Positions 9,180-18,492 of a DNA stretch of 64,000 bases are shown piece by piece. The stretch comes from Ruminococcus sp. YRD2003 (GTDB lineage: Bacteria; Bacillota; Clostridia; Oscillospirales; Ruminococcaceae). The stretch spans positions 62,001 to 126,000 of the forward strand of contig FNZT01000005.1 of assembly GCA_900109435.1 (NCBI GenBank). The letters run 5' to 3'. Positions within the stretch are counted from its first letter, which is position 1; each line of letters begins with the position of its first letter. Made by a program: the position numbers and the translations under genes. The notes under the pieces are model-generated. The model had not been told where the DNA came from and made no database searches. It worked only from the letters and a program-made list of their open reading frames with translations.

Positions 9180-9920
9180 ATGAAAAAGGAAATCATCGCT
9201 ATCGCAGCGATAGCACTCATCAGCACAATGACAGCCGTTTCATGCGGCAGCGACGTCGAGCAGGACTCCGTGTCCGTAGCACTCCCCAAGGTGACAGTAG
9301 CCTCGGGCGAGCAGACGACCACGGGCACTGCCACCACAAGCAAGACCACGGCTACGGCTGCGGTAGTATCGGGCACAGGCACAAGCTCAGGCTCGTCGAC
9401 GACCAAGTCCGACGACGACGAAAAGGACACCGAGACCACAGCAGCTGCAGAGGAAAAGACCGACGCGGACGAGCCCGCGGAGAAGCCCACCGAAGCTCCC
9501 ACGGAAGCGCCTACAGAAGCTCCCAAAGCGACAGGCACAGGCGTGAGCCCCTCCTACATCGACCAGACATTCGACTCCTTCGCCTCTGCATACGGCACAG
9601 GCTACGTAGAATCTGTAGTTCCCTCATGTATCCCGAAGGGCGACGAAAGCGATATGTACGTCTATGATTACAGCGGAATGACGATCCAGTGCTACTCCAG
9701 CGGCGGTGTCAAGTACGTTGGAGCTATACACATCACAGGCAGCAATTATGCTACTCCCGAGGGTGTGGGCATAGGCTCGTCCAAGAGCGACGTAGAGGCA
9801 GCATACGGCAGCGGTCTTGTACAGGGCAGCGGCAACATCCTCTACAGGGGCGCATACAATCTCGAGTTCATTATGAACGGTGATACGGTTTCAGAAATAG
9901 ATTACGACCTCGCATTCTGA
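9180..9920 (+). CDS. Putative lipoprotein with Thr/Glu-rich linker
   Basis: A 246-residue protein. A lipoprotein signal is visible (residues 1-22, lipobox TAVSC), so it should be anchored to the outer face of the membrane. A low-complexity linker (about 35-122) contains repeated EAPT units. The folded C-terminal part (about 125-246) includes GVGIGSSKSDVEAAYG, a pattern seen in small secreted domains of the SmpA/DUF4309 kind, but I do not recognise the family with certainty. Preceded by GGAGGAT and placed between the wall-binding protein and an acyltransferase gene, probably one transcript. Function unknown. Confidence 0.75.
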   Translation: MKKEIIAIAAIALISTMTAVSCGSDVEQDSVSVALPKVTVASGEQTTTGTATTSKTTATAAVVSGTGTSSGSSTTKSDDDEKDTETTAAAEEKTDADEPAEKPTEAPTEAPTEAPKATGTGVSPSYIDQTFDSFASAYGTGYVESVVPSCIPKGDESDMYVYDYSGMTIQCYSSGGVKYVGAIHITGSNYATPEGVGIGSSKSDVEAAYGSGLVQGSGNILYRGAYNLEFIMNGDTVSEIDYDLAF

Positions 9921-9935
9921 TAAGGAGGAGCTGTT

Positions 9936-11339
9936 TTGGTATTCAGCAGTCCCGTATTCCTGTTCGTATTCCTGACGGCGGTATACATACTCTACCGCAT
10001 AATACCGACAATGACAGCGAAGAACGTGCTGCTGCTCATATTCAGCATCGCGTTCTACGCATACGGCGAGCCGAAAGCAGTCATTCTGATGATAATATCC
10101 ATCGTAATGAACTACCTCTTCGGTCTCGCGATGAAAAAAGAGAACAAAGCGCGCAGAGCAGTGCTCGCAGCCGCGGTTATCGCGAACCTGCTGATGCTCG
10201 GCGCATTCAAGTATCTCGGCTTTGCGGCGGAGACAGTGAATATGCTCCCCTTCGTGAAGCTCCCCGTACCTCACATCGCCCTGCCGATAGGCATATCGTT
10301 CTACACCTTTCAGGCGATGTCATACGTTATCGACTCCTACAAGGACCCTCGCTACATCCAGAAGAACCCTTACAAGCTCGCGCTGTACATAACGTTCTTC
10401 CCGCAGCTCATCGCAGGTCCTATCGTTAAGTATTACGACATAGCAGACCAGATAGACAACCGCAGGAGCACCCCCGAGATGACCGCGCGCGGAATACGCC
10501 GCTTCATCACGGGGCTTTCAAAGAAGCTCTTCATCGCGAACACCATGGCACTCGCAGCGGACTACGTCTACGCCCTCGGCACCGACGAGCTGTCCTTACC
10601 GCTCGCATGGCTCGGAGCGATATCCTATCTTTTCCAGATATACTTCGACTTCAGCGGCTACAGCGATATGGCGATAGGTCTGGGTGCGATGTTCGGATTC
10701 AGTTTCCGCGAGAACTTCAACTACCCATACATCTCGCAAAGTATGCAGGAATTCTGGCGCAGGTGGCACATCAGCGTGTCAACATGGTTCAAGGAGTACC
10801 TGTACATCCCGCTCGGCGGCAACCGCAAGGGCAAGCTCAGGACTGCATTCAACAAGCTCGCAGTGTTCTTCTGCACGGGACTTTGGCACGGCGCAAGCCT
10901 CAACTTCATCGTGTGGGGGCTTCTCAACGGCGGCTTTATGATGCTTGAATCCTACGGCATACTCAAGCCGCAGAAATGGCTTCGTCCGCTGCGGCACATC
11001 TACGCATCCGCAGTGACGGTGCTCGCATTCGTGTTCTTCCGCGCGGAGGATTTGCCGACAGCGTGCCGTTTCATCGGGCATATGTTCGTGCCCTCGGGCG
11101 GAAGTGAGAAGTGGGCGATGTTCATGTCACAGCTCACACCGATGTACCTGATAATGCTCGGTGCGGCTATAGTGTTCTCGGCGCCCGTTATCCCCGCGGC
11201 AGCGAAGAAAGCGCAGGGTATCAAGCTCGCGGGCATATGCGAGGTCTGCTCGTATGCGGCAGCAGCAGTGATGTTCCTGCTGTGCGTGATAACGCTCTCA
11301 TCGGCTTCCTACAACCCGTTCATCTATTTCAGATTCTGA
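9936..11339 (+). CDS. MBOAT-family membrane O-acyltransferase (AlgI/DltB-like)
   Basis: A 467-residue polytopic membrane protein of about ten segments. Family landmarks are ALPIGISFYTFQAMSYVID, FFPQLIAGPIV, DFSGYSDMAIGLGAMFGF and FWRRWHISVSTWFKEYLY, and a conserved His in FFCTGLWHGASLNFIVWG. MBOAT proteins move acyl (usually acetyl) groups across the membrane for O-acetylation of exopolysaccharide or wall polymers. The start is an unusual TTG at 9936, chosen because AAGGAGG lies eight bases upstream and no ATG fits. The next gene, an AlgJ/AlgX-like partner, starts 11 bp later, as in known two-component acetylation pairs. Confidence 0.93.
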   Translation: MVFSSPVFLFVFLTAVYILYRIIPTMTAKNVLLLIFSIAFYAYGEPKAVILMIISIVMNYLFGLAMKKENKARRAVLAAAVIANLLMLGAFKYLGFAAETVNMLPFVKLPVPHIALPIGISFYTFQAMSYVIDSYKDPRYIQKNPYKLALYITFFPQLIAGPIVKYYDIADQIDNRRSTPEMTARGIRRFITGLSKKLFIANTMALAADYVYALGTDELSLPLAWLGAISYLFQIYFDFSGYSDMAIGLGAMFGFSFRENFNYPYISQSMQEFWRRWHISVSTWFKEYLYIPLGGNRKGKLRTAFNKLAVFFCTGLWHGASLNFIVWGLLNGGFMMLESYGILKPQKWLRPLRHIYASAVTVLAFVFFRAEDLPTACRFIGHMFVPSGGSEKWAMFMSQLTPMYLIMLGAAIVFSAPVIPAAAKKAQGIKLAGICEVCSYAAAAVMFLLCVITLSSASYNPFIYFRF

Positions 11340-11350
11340 GGAGGCGCACG

Positions 11351-12802
11351 ATGAAAAAGAACATACTTTACAGGCTTTACACAGGTGCATTCATTGGCAT
11401 CTGTCTTATCCCCTCGGCGCTCATGCCGTTCGTAAAGGACGGCGAATCCAAGGAAAACCGTACTTTATCGGAGCTCCCGAAGCTGAAAACGGCAGAGGGC
11501 AAGCTCAACATAAACTACCTTTCCGACCTCGGAGACTACTTCTCCGAGCACTTCGCATTCCGTCAGCAGCTCGTCACCGCCGACGGACGCATAAAGACAG
11601 CGCTGACCGCCACCTCCCCCAACACCGACGTCATCGACGGCACGGACGGCTGGCTCTACTACAGCGCGACTCTTGACGACTACCTCAACATCAACACAAT
11701 GAACGCGCGGCAGATAAGCGGCATTTGCCACGACCTGCGGCTCGTGAACGAATACTGCGGGCGCAGCGGCAAGAGCTTCCTGTTCACCTCCGTGCCGAAC
11801 AAGAGCTCGCTCTATCCCGAGCATATGCCGTTCAACTACGTCCCCGCGGACGCTCCCGACAACTACGAGCTCCTTTCCGCTGAGCTTGCGGGAGAGCCGT
11901 TCTACCTTGATATGAAGGCAGCTCTCGCGGACACAGGTTCGAGCATACCGCTGTATCACGCGACCGATACCCACTGGAACAACCTCGGCGCATACGCGGG
12001 ACACTGCGCTATAATGGGCGCTCTCGGCAGGGAGACCTGCCCCGCGGACAACTGGACGGTCGAGGCTGACGGACGTCTCGGCGACCTCGCGGCGATGATA
12101 TACCCCGCAGAGGACGCGAAGGACACTCAGGTCAACAGCGACCACGCTTTCACATACGAGTATCAGGGACACTTCAAAGCTCTCGACGATGTCACGATTG
12201 ATACCGTCAGCGAGAGCGGCGAGGGCACGCTGCTTATGTACCGCGACTCCTTCGGCGAGGCTATACTCCCCTACATGGCAGAGATGTTCGCAAGTGCCGA
12301 ATTCTCGCGCATCACGCCCTACCGTTTCGACGAAGCAGCCATCTCAAAAGGCGACACCGTCGTACTGGAGATAGTCGAGCGCAATCTCCCGCGGCTTGCA
12401 CGGACAGCGCCGTTCATGCCCGCCCCAGAGGTTGCAGAGGACATGGTCTTCTTCACACCTTCAAAGTATGTGGGAGAATTCAGTGAAAAGGAAAACTGCC
12501 CCGTCATCGACTGGGAGGATATCCCCGTACATATTGCTCAGAACGGCGCATTCACGCTCATCGCGGGAGCTCTCCCCGAGAGCTTTTTCAGCGGTGACAG
12601 CGCAAGCGTTTACATCACCGTCAACGGCACAACTTTTGAGGCATTCCGCGCGAGCGAATACACCGACTGCGGAAACGGCTTCTCGGCATATATCCCCGCG
12701 GATACGGAATTCGACAGCATTGAGGTATTCACCCAGTGCAGCGACGGACTCGCCGTTGCAGTCGAAGTCCCCGCAGACAAAATGATAAGAAAGGAACAGT
12801 AA
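11351..12802 (+). CDS. AlgJ/AlgX-like SGNH acetyltransferase-type protein (DHHW family)
   Basis: A 483-residue protein with a single N-terminal membrane segment (about 8-26) and a large exterior domain. It carries the DxHW-type motif ATDTHWNNLGAYAG (about 213-226) and, further on, YRDSFGEAILPYM (about 296-308) with the serine typical of SGNH/AlgX-like enzymes. These proteins take the acetyl group exported by an MBOAT partner and attach it to a polysaccharide. The MBOAT gene lies directly upstream. GAGGCGCACG precedes the ATG at 11351; the frame opens further upstream, but that stretch overlaps the MBOAT gene and has no site. The acceptor polymer is unknown. Confidence 0.85.
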   Translation: MKKNILYRLYTGAFIGICLIPSALMPFVKDGESKENRTLSELPKLKTAEGKLNINYLSDLGDYFSEHFAFRQQLVTADGRIKTALTATSPNTDVIDGTDGWLYYSATLDDYLNINTMNARQISGICHDLRLVNEYCGRSGKSFLFTSVPNKSSLYPEHMPFNYVPADAPDNYELLSAELAGEPFYLDMKAALADTGSSIPLYHATDTHWNNLGAYAGHCAIMGALGRETCPADNWTVEADGRLGDLAAMIYPAEDAKDTQVNSDHAFTYEYQGHFKALDDVTIDTVSESGEGTLLMYRDSFGEAILPYMAEMFASAEFSRITPYRFDEAAISKGDTVVLEIVERNLPRLARTAPFMPAPEVAEDMVFFTPSKYVGEFSEKENCPVIDWEDIPVHIAQNGAFTLIAGALPESFFSGDSASVYITVNGTTFEAFRASEYTDCGNGFSAYIPADTEFDSIEVFTQCSDGLAVAVEVPADKMIRKEQ

Positions 12803-12804
12803 CA

Positions 12805-13521
12805 ATGAAACAGAAAAAACTGCTTTCAGCTTCTATGGCAGCCGCAGTTCTCGCAGCAATGCCCGCTGCGAACGTATTTGCGGCGGAAGAGCCCGTTTTC
12901 CCGCACTTCAACAAGAACGACGTCAACGGAAGCGTCACCGTAGCCCTCCCCGAGGGCATGAGCGCAAATGTGAGCATCACCTTTGATTCGCCCGAAGGCA
13001 AGGCAGAGCCGTACTACGTCAAGGAGCTTGCCGAGAACAGCACCGCGACCTTTGATATCGAAGGCAGAGACAATACCGAAGACGACTACAGGAACTACCT
13101 CCTCACAGTCACCCCCACAGGCGTTAGCGTAAAGCCGTTCACAGCGGAGTTCACCGTTCCCGACGGCAATGATAACCCCGACAGCTTCAAAGCATACACA
13201 TATACATTTGTTGTAGACGACGTCATCTCCGACAACGACTGGGACACTGCTGACACAGAGTCGGGCGTTCAGGTAGCGTACCACCTCAACGCCTTCACGC
13301 GCGGCGACGTCAATCAGGACGGCAAGATAGACGCCAAAGACGCATCGAACGTGCTCGTGTACTACTCCAAGATGTCCACAGGAGCAGAGGGCAACCTCAC
13401 CGAGGCACAGAAAAAGGCAGCAAACGTCAACGGCGACAACAAGATAGACGCCAAAGACGCCTCACGTATACTTGTCTACTATTCTGTCGCCTCCACAGGC
13501 AGCACCCCCACATGGGACTGA
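12805..13521 (+). CDS. Secreted protein with C-terminal type I dockerin domain
   Basis: A 238-residue exported protein: signal peptide about 1-25 (ends VFAAEE), a beta-rich domain of about 135 residues that I cannot assign, and a type I dockerin (about 168-235). Both dockerin calcium loops are visible, DVNQDGKIDAKD and NVNGDNKIDAKD, each followed by a helix, with an alanine-containing recognition pair in both. Dockerins plug into cohesins of a cellulosome scaffoldin, so the protein probably joins an extracellular complex. It begins two bases after the AlgJ-like gene with GAAAGGAACAG in front, so it is likely co-transcribed with the acyltransferase pair. Confidence 0.88.
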   Translation: MKQKKLLSASMAAAVLAAMPAANVFAAEEPVFPHFNKNDVNGSVTVALPEGMSANVSITFDSPEGKAEPYYVKELAENSTATFDIEGRDNTEDDYRNYLLTVTPTGVSVKPFTAEFTVPDGNDNPDSFKAYTYTFVVDDVISDNDWDTADTESGVQVAYHLNAFTRGDVNQDGKIDAKDASNVLVYYSKMSTGAEGNLTEAQKKAANVNGDNKIDAKDASRILVYYSVASTGSTPTWD

Positions 13522-13566
13522 CCCGCAAACATTGCTTAACAGCGAACTCGTTTTTCCAACTGCAAT

Positions 13567-13597
13567 AAAAAAGCTGACCTTTCGGTCAGCTTTTTTT
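13567..13597. terminator. Bidirectional intrinsic terminator
   Basis: A 13-bp stem (AAAAAAGCTGACC / GGTCAGCTTTTTT) around a TTTC loop, with A- and T-tracts on either side. It serves the dockerin gene on the plus strand and the SPFH gene on the minus strand. Confidence 0.9.
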
Positions 13598-13610
13598 GTA
13601 GGGAGAATCG

Positions 13611-14606
13611 TTACTGTTTTGTATCGGACTCCGCAATGCTCTTTAGCCCTGCTGCGAGTCCCGCGAGACCCTGTATCTCGCTCGGTATGATTATCTTGGT
13701 AGCCTTGCCGTCAGCCGCCTTAGCGAAAGCTTCGAGCGACTTGAGCTGGATGACCTTCTCATTGGGCGAAGCGTTATTGAGCTTTACAAGGCTCTCAGCG
13801 ACAGCCTGCTGAACGAGTTCGATAGCCTGCGCCTCACCTGTAGCCTCGAGCACTTTCTGCTCTCTTACCGCATCAGCGCGGAGTATCATAGCCTGCTTCT
13901 CAGCCTCAGCCTCGAGTATCTGAGCTTCCTTCTTAGCCTGCGCGCGGAGTATCTGCGACTCCTTTTCACCCTCGGCAACGAGTATCTGTGACTTCTTGTC
14001 ACCCTCAGCCTGGAGTATCTTCTCACGGCGCTCACGCTCAGCCTTCATCTGCTTCTCCATAGCGTCCTGTATCTCACGGGGCGGGATGATGTTCTTGAGC
14101 TCAACGCGCTCGACCTTGATACCCCAGCGGTCGGTCGCCTGGTCGAGGATAGCAGTGATGTTGGTGTTGATAGTATCACGCGAGGTAAGTGTCGAGTCGA
14201 GCTCGAGCTCACCGATGATATTACGGAGCGTAGTAGCCGAGAGGTTCTCGATAGCCGCGAGAGGTCTCTCAACGCCGTAGATATACTGTTTAGCGTTCGT
14301 TACCTTATAGAATACGACAGTATCTATCTGCATGGTAACGTTATCCTTAGTGATAACGGGCTGCGGCTTGAAGTCGACAACCTTTTCCTTGAGTGATACC
14401 TTGCCTGCGATGCGGTCGATGAACGGGAAGAGGAAGTGAATGCCTGTTTCCCACTCACACTTGAAAGAGCCGAAGCGTTCGATAACGAAAACGTGAGCCT
14501 GCGGTACGATCCTGAAGCACCTGATGAACATAAATAATAGGAAAACGATGACCAGTAATACGATGATGCCGAAGGCACCGAAGATAGAGCCTGTGTTGAA
14601 ATCCAT
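13611..14606 (-). CDS. SPFH/Band 7 membrane protein (stomatin / QmcA-like)
   Basis: A 331-residue protein with one N-terminal membrane segment (about 10-30, IIVLLVIVFLLFMFIRCF). An SPFH/band 7 domain (about 35-200) includes RFGSFKCEWETGIHFLFPF and EKQMKAERERREKI. A long coiled coil of repeated EAEAEKQAMIL-like heptads follows (about 185-270), then a short helical tail. Members assemble into large rings or membrane microdomains and often act with a protease or NfeD protein. The NfeD-like gene lies just upstream in the same orientation, 15 bp apart, the conserved pairing. AGGAGG precedes the start. Confidence 0.93.
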   Translation of the reverse strand: MDFNTGSIFGAFGIIVLLVIVFLLFMFIRCFRIVPQAHVFVIERFGSFKCEWETGIHFLFPFIDRIAGKVSLKEKVVDFKPQPVITKDNVTMQIDTVVFYKVTNAKQYIYGVERPLAAIENLSATTLRNIIGELELDSTLTSRDTINTNITAILDQATDRWGIKVERVELKNIIPPREIQDAMEKQMKAERERREKILQAEGDKKSQILVAEGEKESQILRAQAKKEAQILEAEAEKQAMILRADAVREQKVLEATGEAQAIELVQQAVAESLVKLNNASPNEKVIQLKSLEAFAKAADGKATKIIIPSEIQGLAGLAAGLKSIAESDTKQ

Positions 14607-14621
14607 AACAATTTCCTCCTG

Positions 14622-15056
14622 TTAATCCTTTGGTTTTACTGTGAGCTTTGCGCCGTTCACGGCGGTGACAGTAACGACAGTGTCGGCGGGGATAACGGAA
14701 TCGTCAGCGGAGACCGCGCTCCAGTCGACGCCCCCGACCCTGACACGACCCGTGCCGTTGTCGGTGTTGATCTCTTCGATGACCCGCGCGACCCTACCTA
14801 CTTCGAGCTCGGAATTCGTAGGTATATAGCCTTTTTTCTTCCTTTTCGCGATGATGAACGGCATTGTCAGTGCGAGGAAGAGGGCAGAAGAGCCGATAAA
14901 GATACCGACCTGCCCGATAATGGGTATATCGAAGAAAAAGACGAGTATCATCGTCACGAGGGCACCTGCGGCGAACCACACGGAAACGAGCTGTACAGTT
15001 GCGACCTCAGCGATGACGAAAGCTATAACGAGAATAGCCCAGATAATAACGTCCAT
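14622..15056 (-). CDS. NfeD-like membrane protein
   Basis: A 144-residue protein with three to four membrane segments in the first 70 residues (IIWAILVIAFVIAEVATVQLV, WFAAGALVTMILVFFFDIP, VGIFIGSSALFLALTM). A C-terminal OB-fold of the NfeD type (about 85-142) includes GRVRVGGVDWSAVSADDSVI. This is the short, protease-less NfeD class that works with SPFH proteins in membrane quality control or microdomain formation. GGGGGAA lies ahead of the ATG. It is transcribed from a clear promoter at 15096-15124 and followed by the SPFH gene. Confidence 0.92.
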   Translation of the reverse strand: MDVIIWAILVIAFVIAEVATVQLVSVWFAAGALVTMILVFFFDIPIIGQVGIFIGSSALFLALTMPFIIAKRKKKGYIPTNSELEVGRVARVIEEINTDNGTGRVRVGGVDWSAVSADDSVIPADTVVTVTAVNGAKLTVKPKD

Positions 15057-15095
15057 GAAATTCCCCCTTTCGCGGACATTTCACCCTACGCCATT

Positions 15096-15124
15096 ATTGT
15101 ATCATATTTTTCTCGGCATTGCAA
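15096..15124 (-). promoter_or_regulatory. SigA-type promoter of the NfeD-SPFH operon
   Basis: On the minus strand: TTGCAA (15124-15119), 17-bp spacer, TACAAT (15101-15096), about 40 bp ahead of the NfeD start. Confidence 0.7.
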
Positions 15125-15337
15125 TATGTTTTTTATTAATAATTTCGCAGAATGAACAAAAATCAACAAAAAGCGTAAAATCGTCAGATAGTGAACGAAA
15201 AAAGCACTGCTCGGCGGGCGGGTTTTCAACAATTGCCTGTTGCAAAAACCAATTTTTGTTCACAAATTACCGTCAACCGCAAAAGCTCCTGCCGCACATC
15301 CCATATAATGAATATAACGTAAATTTTTGTTTTTATG

Positions 15338-15366
15338 TTGCAATGAAGTCGGGAATGTGCTATAAT
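15338..15366 (+). promoter_or_regulatory. SigA-type promoter of the EAL protein gene
   Basis: TTGCAA (15338-15343), 17-bp spacer, TATAAT (15361-15366), about 90 bp before the start. The AT-rich intergenic stretch 15125-15337 holds nothing else I can support. Confidence 0.7.
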
Positions 15367-15461
15367 AATAATGAATTAATATCGTTTTCAGACAGTATCA
15401 ACTACGGTGAGCTGCTCACCGAGAAAGCAGCTCCGCATCAATGCGGGTCAAAGGAGCGCTT

Positions 15462-18200
15462 ATGAGTATTTTTGACCTTTCAAAAAAACCTCCTGAGCTG
15501 AGCCACGACTGGGAAGTATTCCAGCAGTTCGTCGGCAATATAGGCGCTTTCACCTACATAGCAAAGGAGAAATCCGCCTACCTCGACGAATCCGCCTGTC
15601 GGATGCTCGCCTGTACGAGCACAAAGCTCAACGAATTCGAGTTCTTCAACCTTCTCGAAAAGATATCGAAATCCCCCGTTGAGGGACAGAAGCACATCTA
15701 CCGCTTCACGAACAATAACACGACCAAATACATCAAGATGAACATATACGAGAGCAGCGATGAGTGGCTCGGCTTCGTGCAGGACTTCTCACGTCAGTTC
15801 TCGGAGGAGAACGAGAACAGCAGCTTCATCGAGTACGACCCCGTAATGCGGCTGCCCTCGTACCCGTCGTTCTCGCAGAAGATAAAGAAGCTCCTGCCCG
15901 ACATCAAGAACTGCTGTCTCGCAACGCTGTACCTCAACGGCATCGAGAAGCTCGGCTCGTTCCTGACAGTCGACAGCACCAACAGCTGTATAGCCTCCGT
16001 AGCAGAGACACTGAAAAGCTTCTCGAGCGACAATATCATCATAGGCGCAAAGTCCAACTACGAGATATTCGCCTTCTTCATGAACTGCGACAAGATGCAG
16101 ATATACAACGTCCTCAACAGCATGGACGAGGCAGTGCAGAACTGCATCCTCACCGATGACTTCGGCGAGATAATCGACATATCCGACAAGAGCCGCCTCA
16201 GCCTGTCTATCGGCTGTTCGTCGTACCCTGACGAGGCTTCGGACTTCAATATGCTCGTCAATTACTCCGAGTTCGCACTGTATGAGGCACGCGCCGACCG
16301 CAGACACGTTATCAACTGGTTCTCCGAGGAGAACTACGTCCGCGAGAAGGACTCCTACAAGAACGCCCAGCTCCTGACGCGTATCGTCATGGACAATATG
16401 CTGATGTACTATGTCCAGCCCATCGTCGAGACTACCACGGGCGAGATAGTCGCATATGAGGCGCTGATGAGGACAGTAGGCGACATAAAAATGGAGCCGA
16501 AACAGATACTCTCGATAGCCTCGGGACAAAACAACCTCTACTCGATAGAGAAGCTCACCTTCTTCAACACCCTGCGTCTCCTGAGCGAGAATCAGCAGGT
16601 ATTCGCGAACAAGAAGCTCTTCATCAACTCGATGTCGGAATATATGCTGACCGAAGAGGACTTCAACGACCTCTACCTCACATTCGGTGAACTTCTTGAG
16701 AAAATAGTCATCGAGATAGTCGAAGACAGCGACGCCACAGCCGAGGGTATAGAGACGCTCCGCAAGCGACTTTCCTTCACGCATTCCCAGCTCGCGATAG
16801 ACGACTACGGCACGGGCTACTCCAACCTCACCAACCTCCTGAAGTACAAGCCCGACTACGTAAAGATAGACCGCTCACTCATCGCAGACATCCACAACGA
16901 CCTGAAAAAGCAGCAGCTCGTCACGCAGATAATCGAGTTCTGCCGCGACAATCAGCTCCAGTCGCTCGCCGAGGGAGTTGAAACGGCACAGGAGCTCAAA
17001 ACGGTGATACGCCTCGGCATAGACCTCGTACAGGGCTACTACACGTCCAAGCCGAAGCCGCTCTTCCTCGACAGCATAGCCAAGGACGTCAAGGACGAGA
17101 TAATCAAGACCAACCTCGAGACCCGACCGAACGGCACAAGGAAGATATACGCCGCAAGGAACGATACGGAGATAGACCTTCTGAAGCTCGCTCTCGAGAA
17201 GTACACGGATATCCACATCTACCAGAGCAAGCTGACCATAGTCGGCGACCCCGACAAGCAGGTCAAGATGAACATCGCGGTAATGGACAACCACAGCTGT
17301 GAGCTGACGCTGAAAAACGTAAATATGGTCAGCGGCAACAGCAAGCCGACCATTTCCGTCGGCGAGTACGCACGTCTGGTTCTCATCATCTCGAAGAACA
17401 ACAAGCTGGGCTACTCGGGCATATACGTGCCGATGGGCTCTCAGTTCGAGATGACGGGCAAGGGCTCGCTGACTATCGACTGCTACGCCTCGGCGGGTAT
17501 CGGCATCGGCAATGACTACGACCACGGCTACGGCGATATCACGGTAGATATGCAGGGCACGCTCGAGATAATCTGCAACGGCATGGAGACCGTGTGCATA
17601 GGCGGCGGCTACAACGACGACGAGAGCGAGATAAAGCTGCTCTCGGGCAAGACGAAGCTGTATATGTACAGCCATAACGGACTTGCGATAGGAAGCTACA
17701 ACGGCGACGCCAACATCGAGATAGACGAGAAGTGCGACCTTGACATAACCGTCTCGGGCATCAAAGTGACGGGCATAGGCAGCTGCAAGGGCATCGCCAC
17801 AGTCTCGTGCGCAGGCGACATAAATATGTTCTGCACAGGCGCGCAGGCAGTGGGCATAGGCTCGCTCGAGGAGGGCGAGGGCAGTATCCTCATCAGGAAG
17901 GGGCGCGTCAACATCAAGATGCGCTCGGCGAAGCATTCGTGTATCGGAGCAATAGACGGCGACGTGAACACGAAGATAATGAACGCAGAGATAATCATCG
18001 ACTCCGAGGGCGACTTTGCAACAGGCATCGGAGACCCGCAGGGCAGCGGCAACGTATTCATCATGGACTCGGCAGTTACGATGAATATGCTGTGCGGCAA
18101 CCCGAACGACATCTGTTCGGGCAGCGGCGACGTGCAGATACAGAACTCGACCATCAATTCCGTGGTCAATAACCGCAAGGTACAGCACGGGTCGAACTGA
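15462..18200 (+). CDS. EAL-domain cyclic-di-GMP phosphodiesterase with degenerate GGDEF and C-terminal beta-helix-like repeats
   Basis: A 912-residue cytoplasmic protein; I see no signal peptide or membrane segment. Order: PAS-like N-terminus (about 15-115); a GGDEF-fold domain (about 125-285) whose signature is replaced by SNYEIF, so it should not make c-di-GMP; an EAL domain (about 300-545) with its motifs intact (YEALMR, LFINSMSE, IVIEIVED, IDDYGTGYSNL, YVKIDRS, LAEGVET, VQGYY), so it should hydrolyse c-di-GMP. The last 330 residues are short repeats with GIGS/GIGN turns at roughly 25-residue spacing, suggesting a right-handed beta-helix. That domain is usually extracellular and is odd here. 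AAAGGAGCG precedes the ATG. Confidence 0.88.
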   Translation: MSIFDLSKKPPELSHDWEVFQQFVGNIGAFTYIAKEKSAYLDESACRMLACTSTKLNEFEFFNLLEKISKSPVEGQKHIYRFTNNNTTKYIKMNIYESSDEWLGFVQDFSRQFSEENENSSFIEYDPVMRLPSYPSFSQKIKKLLPDIKNCCLATLYLNGIEKLGSFLTVDSTNSCIASVAETLKSFSSDNIIIGAKSNYEIFAFFMNCDKMQIYNVLNSMDEAVQNCILTDDFGEIIDISDKSRLSLSIGCSSYPDEASDFNMLVNYSEFALYEARADRRHVINWFSEENYVREKDSYKNAQLLTRIVMDNMLMYYVQPIVETTTGEIVAYEALMRTVGDIKMEPKQILSIASGQNNLYSIEKLTFFNTLRLLSENQQVFANKKLFINSMSEYMLTEEDFNDLYLTFGELLEKIVIEIVEDSDATAEGIETLRKRLSFTHSQLAIDDYGTGYSNLTNLLKYKPDYVKIDRSLIADIHNDLKKQQLVTQIIEFCRDNQLQSLAEGVETAQELKTVIRLGIDLVQGYYTSKPKPLFLDSIAKDVKDEIIKTNLETRPNGTRKIYAARNDTEIDLLKLALEKYTDIHIYQSKLTIVGDPDKQVKMNIAVMDNHSCELTLKNVNMVSGNSKPTISVGEYARLVLIISKNNKLGYSGIYVPMGSQFEMTGKGSLTIDCYASAGIGIGNDYDHGYGDITVDMQGTLEIICNGMETVCIGGGYNDDESEIKLLSGKTKLYMYSHNGLAIGSYNGDANIEIDEKCDLDITVSGIKVTGIGSCKGIATVSCAGDINMFCTGAQAVGIGSLEEGEGSILIRKGRVNIKMRSAKHSCIGAIDGDVNTKIMNAEIIIDSEGDFATGIGDPQGSGNVFIMDSAVTMNMLCGNPNDICSGSGDVQIQNSTINSVVNNRKVQHGSN

Positions 18201-18216
18201 GCTGTCAGAGCTCAGA

Positions 18217-18421
18217 CTGTAGGGGCGAGTTCCGCTCGCCCGCCAAACTGTCAGCAATAATCGGGCGCACGGATAAGCAGCACACCAAATCTTTGATTTG
18301 GATTGTGATGCTATATGCAGCTTTGCTGTAATGCGCCCCTACATGGCAACTTTGTAGGGGCCGCCTTTGGCGGTCCGAAAGCAAACAATAAATGCGGACG
18401 CCCGAAGGACGCCCCCTACAA
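18217..18421. repeat. Cluster of short TGTAGGGG-type intergenic hairpin repeats
   Basis: At least three units lie between the EAL gene and ychF: TGTAGGGGCGAG with its mirror CTCGCCCGCC (18218-18243), TTGTAGGGGCCGCC with GGCGGTCCG (about 18352-18377), and an inverted unit GGACGCCCGAAGGACGCC ending in CCCTACA (about 18397-18420). Each is TGTAGGGG followed by a small GC-rich hairpin. Related units occur at about 46886, 46941 and 53126. They look like a dispersed, non-coding repeat family; function unknown. No gene is seen in 18201-18492. Confidence 0.7.
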
Positions 18422-18492
18422 CAGCAAAAATGCAGGGAATGCCGCACTCGGCGTCCCACAAAAACACAACAGAAAGTAAGGTAAATCAAATT

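Noticed and set aside
16875-18257. 460-codon antisense frame opposite the EAL gene
   Set aside because: Opposite a gene with clear motifs; composition (Val, Ala, His, Tyr-rich) is typical of a shadow frame.
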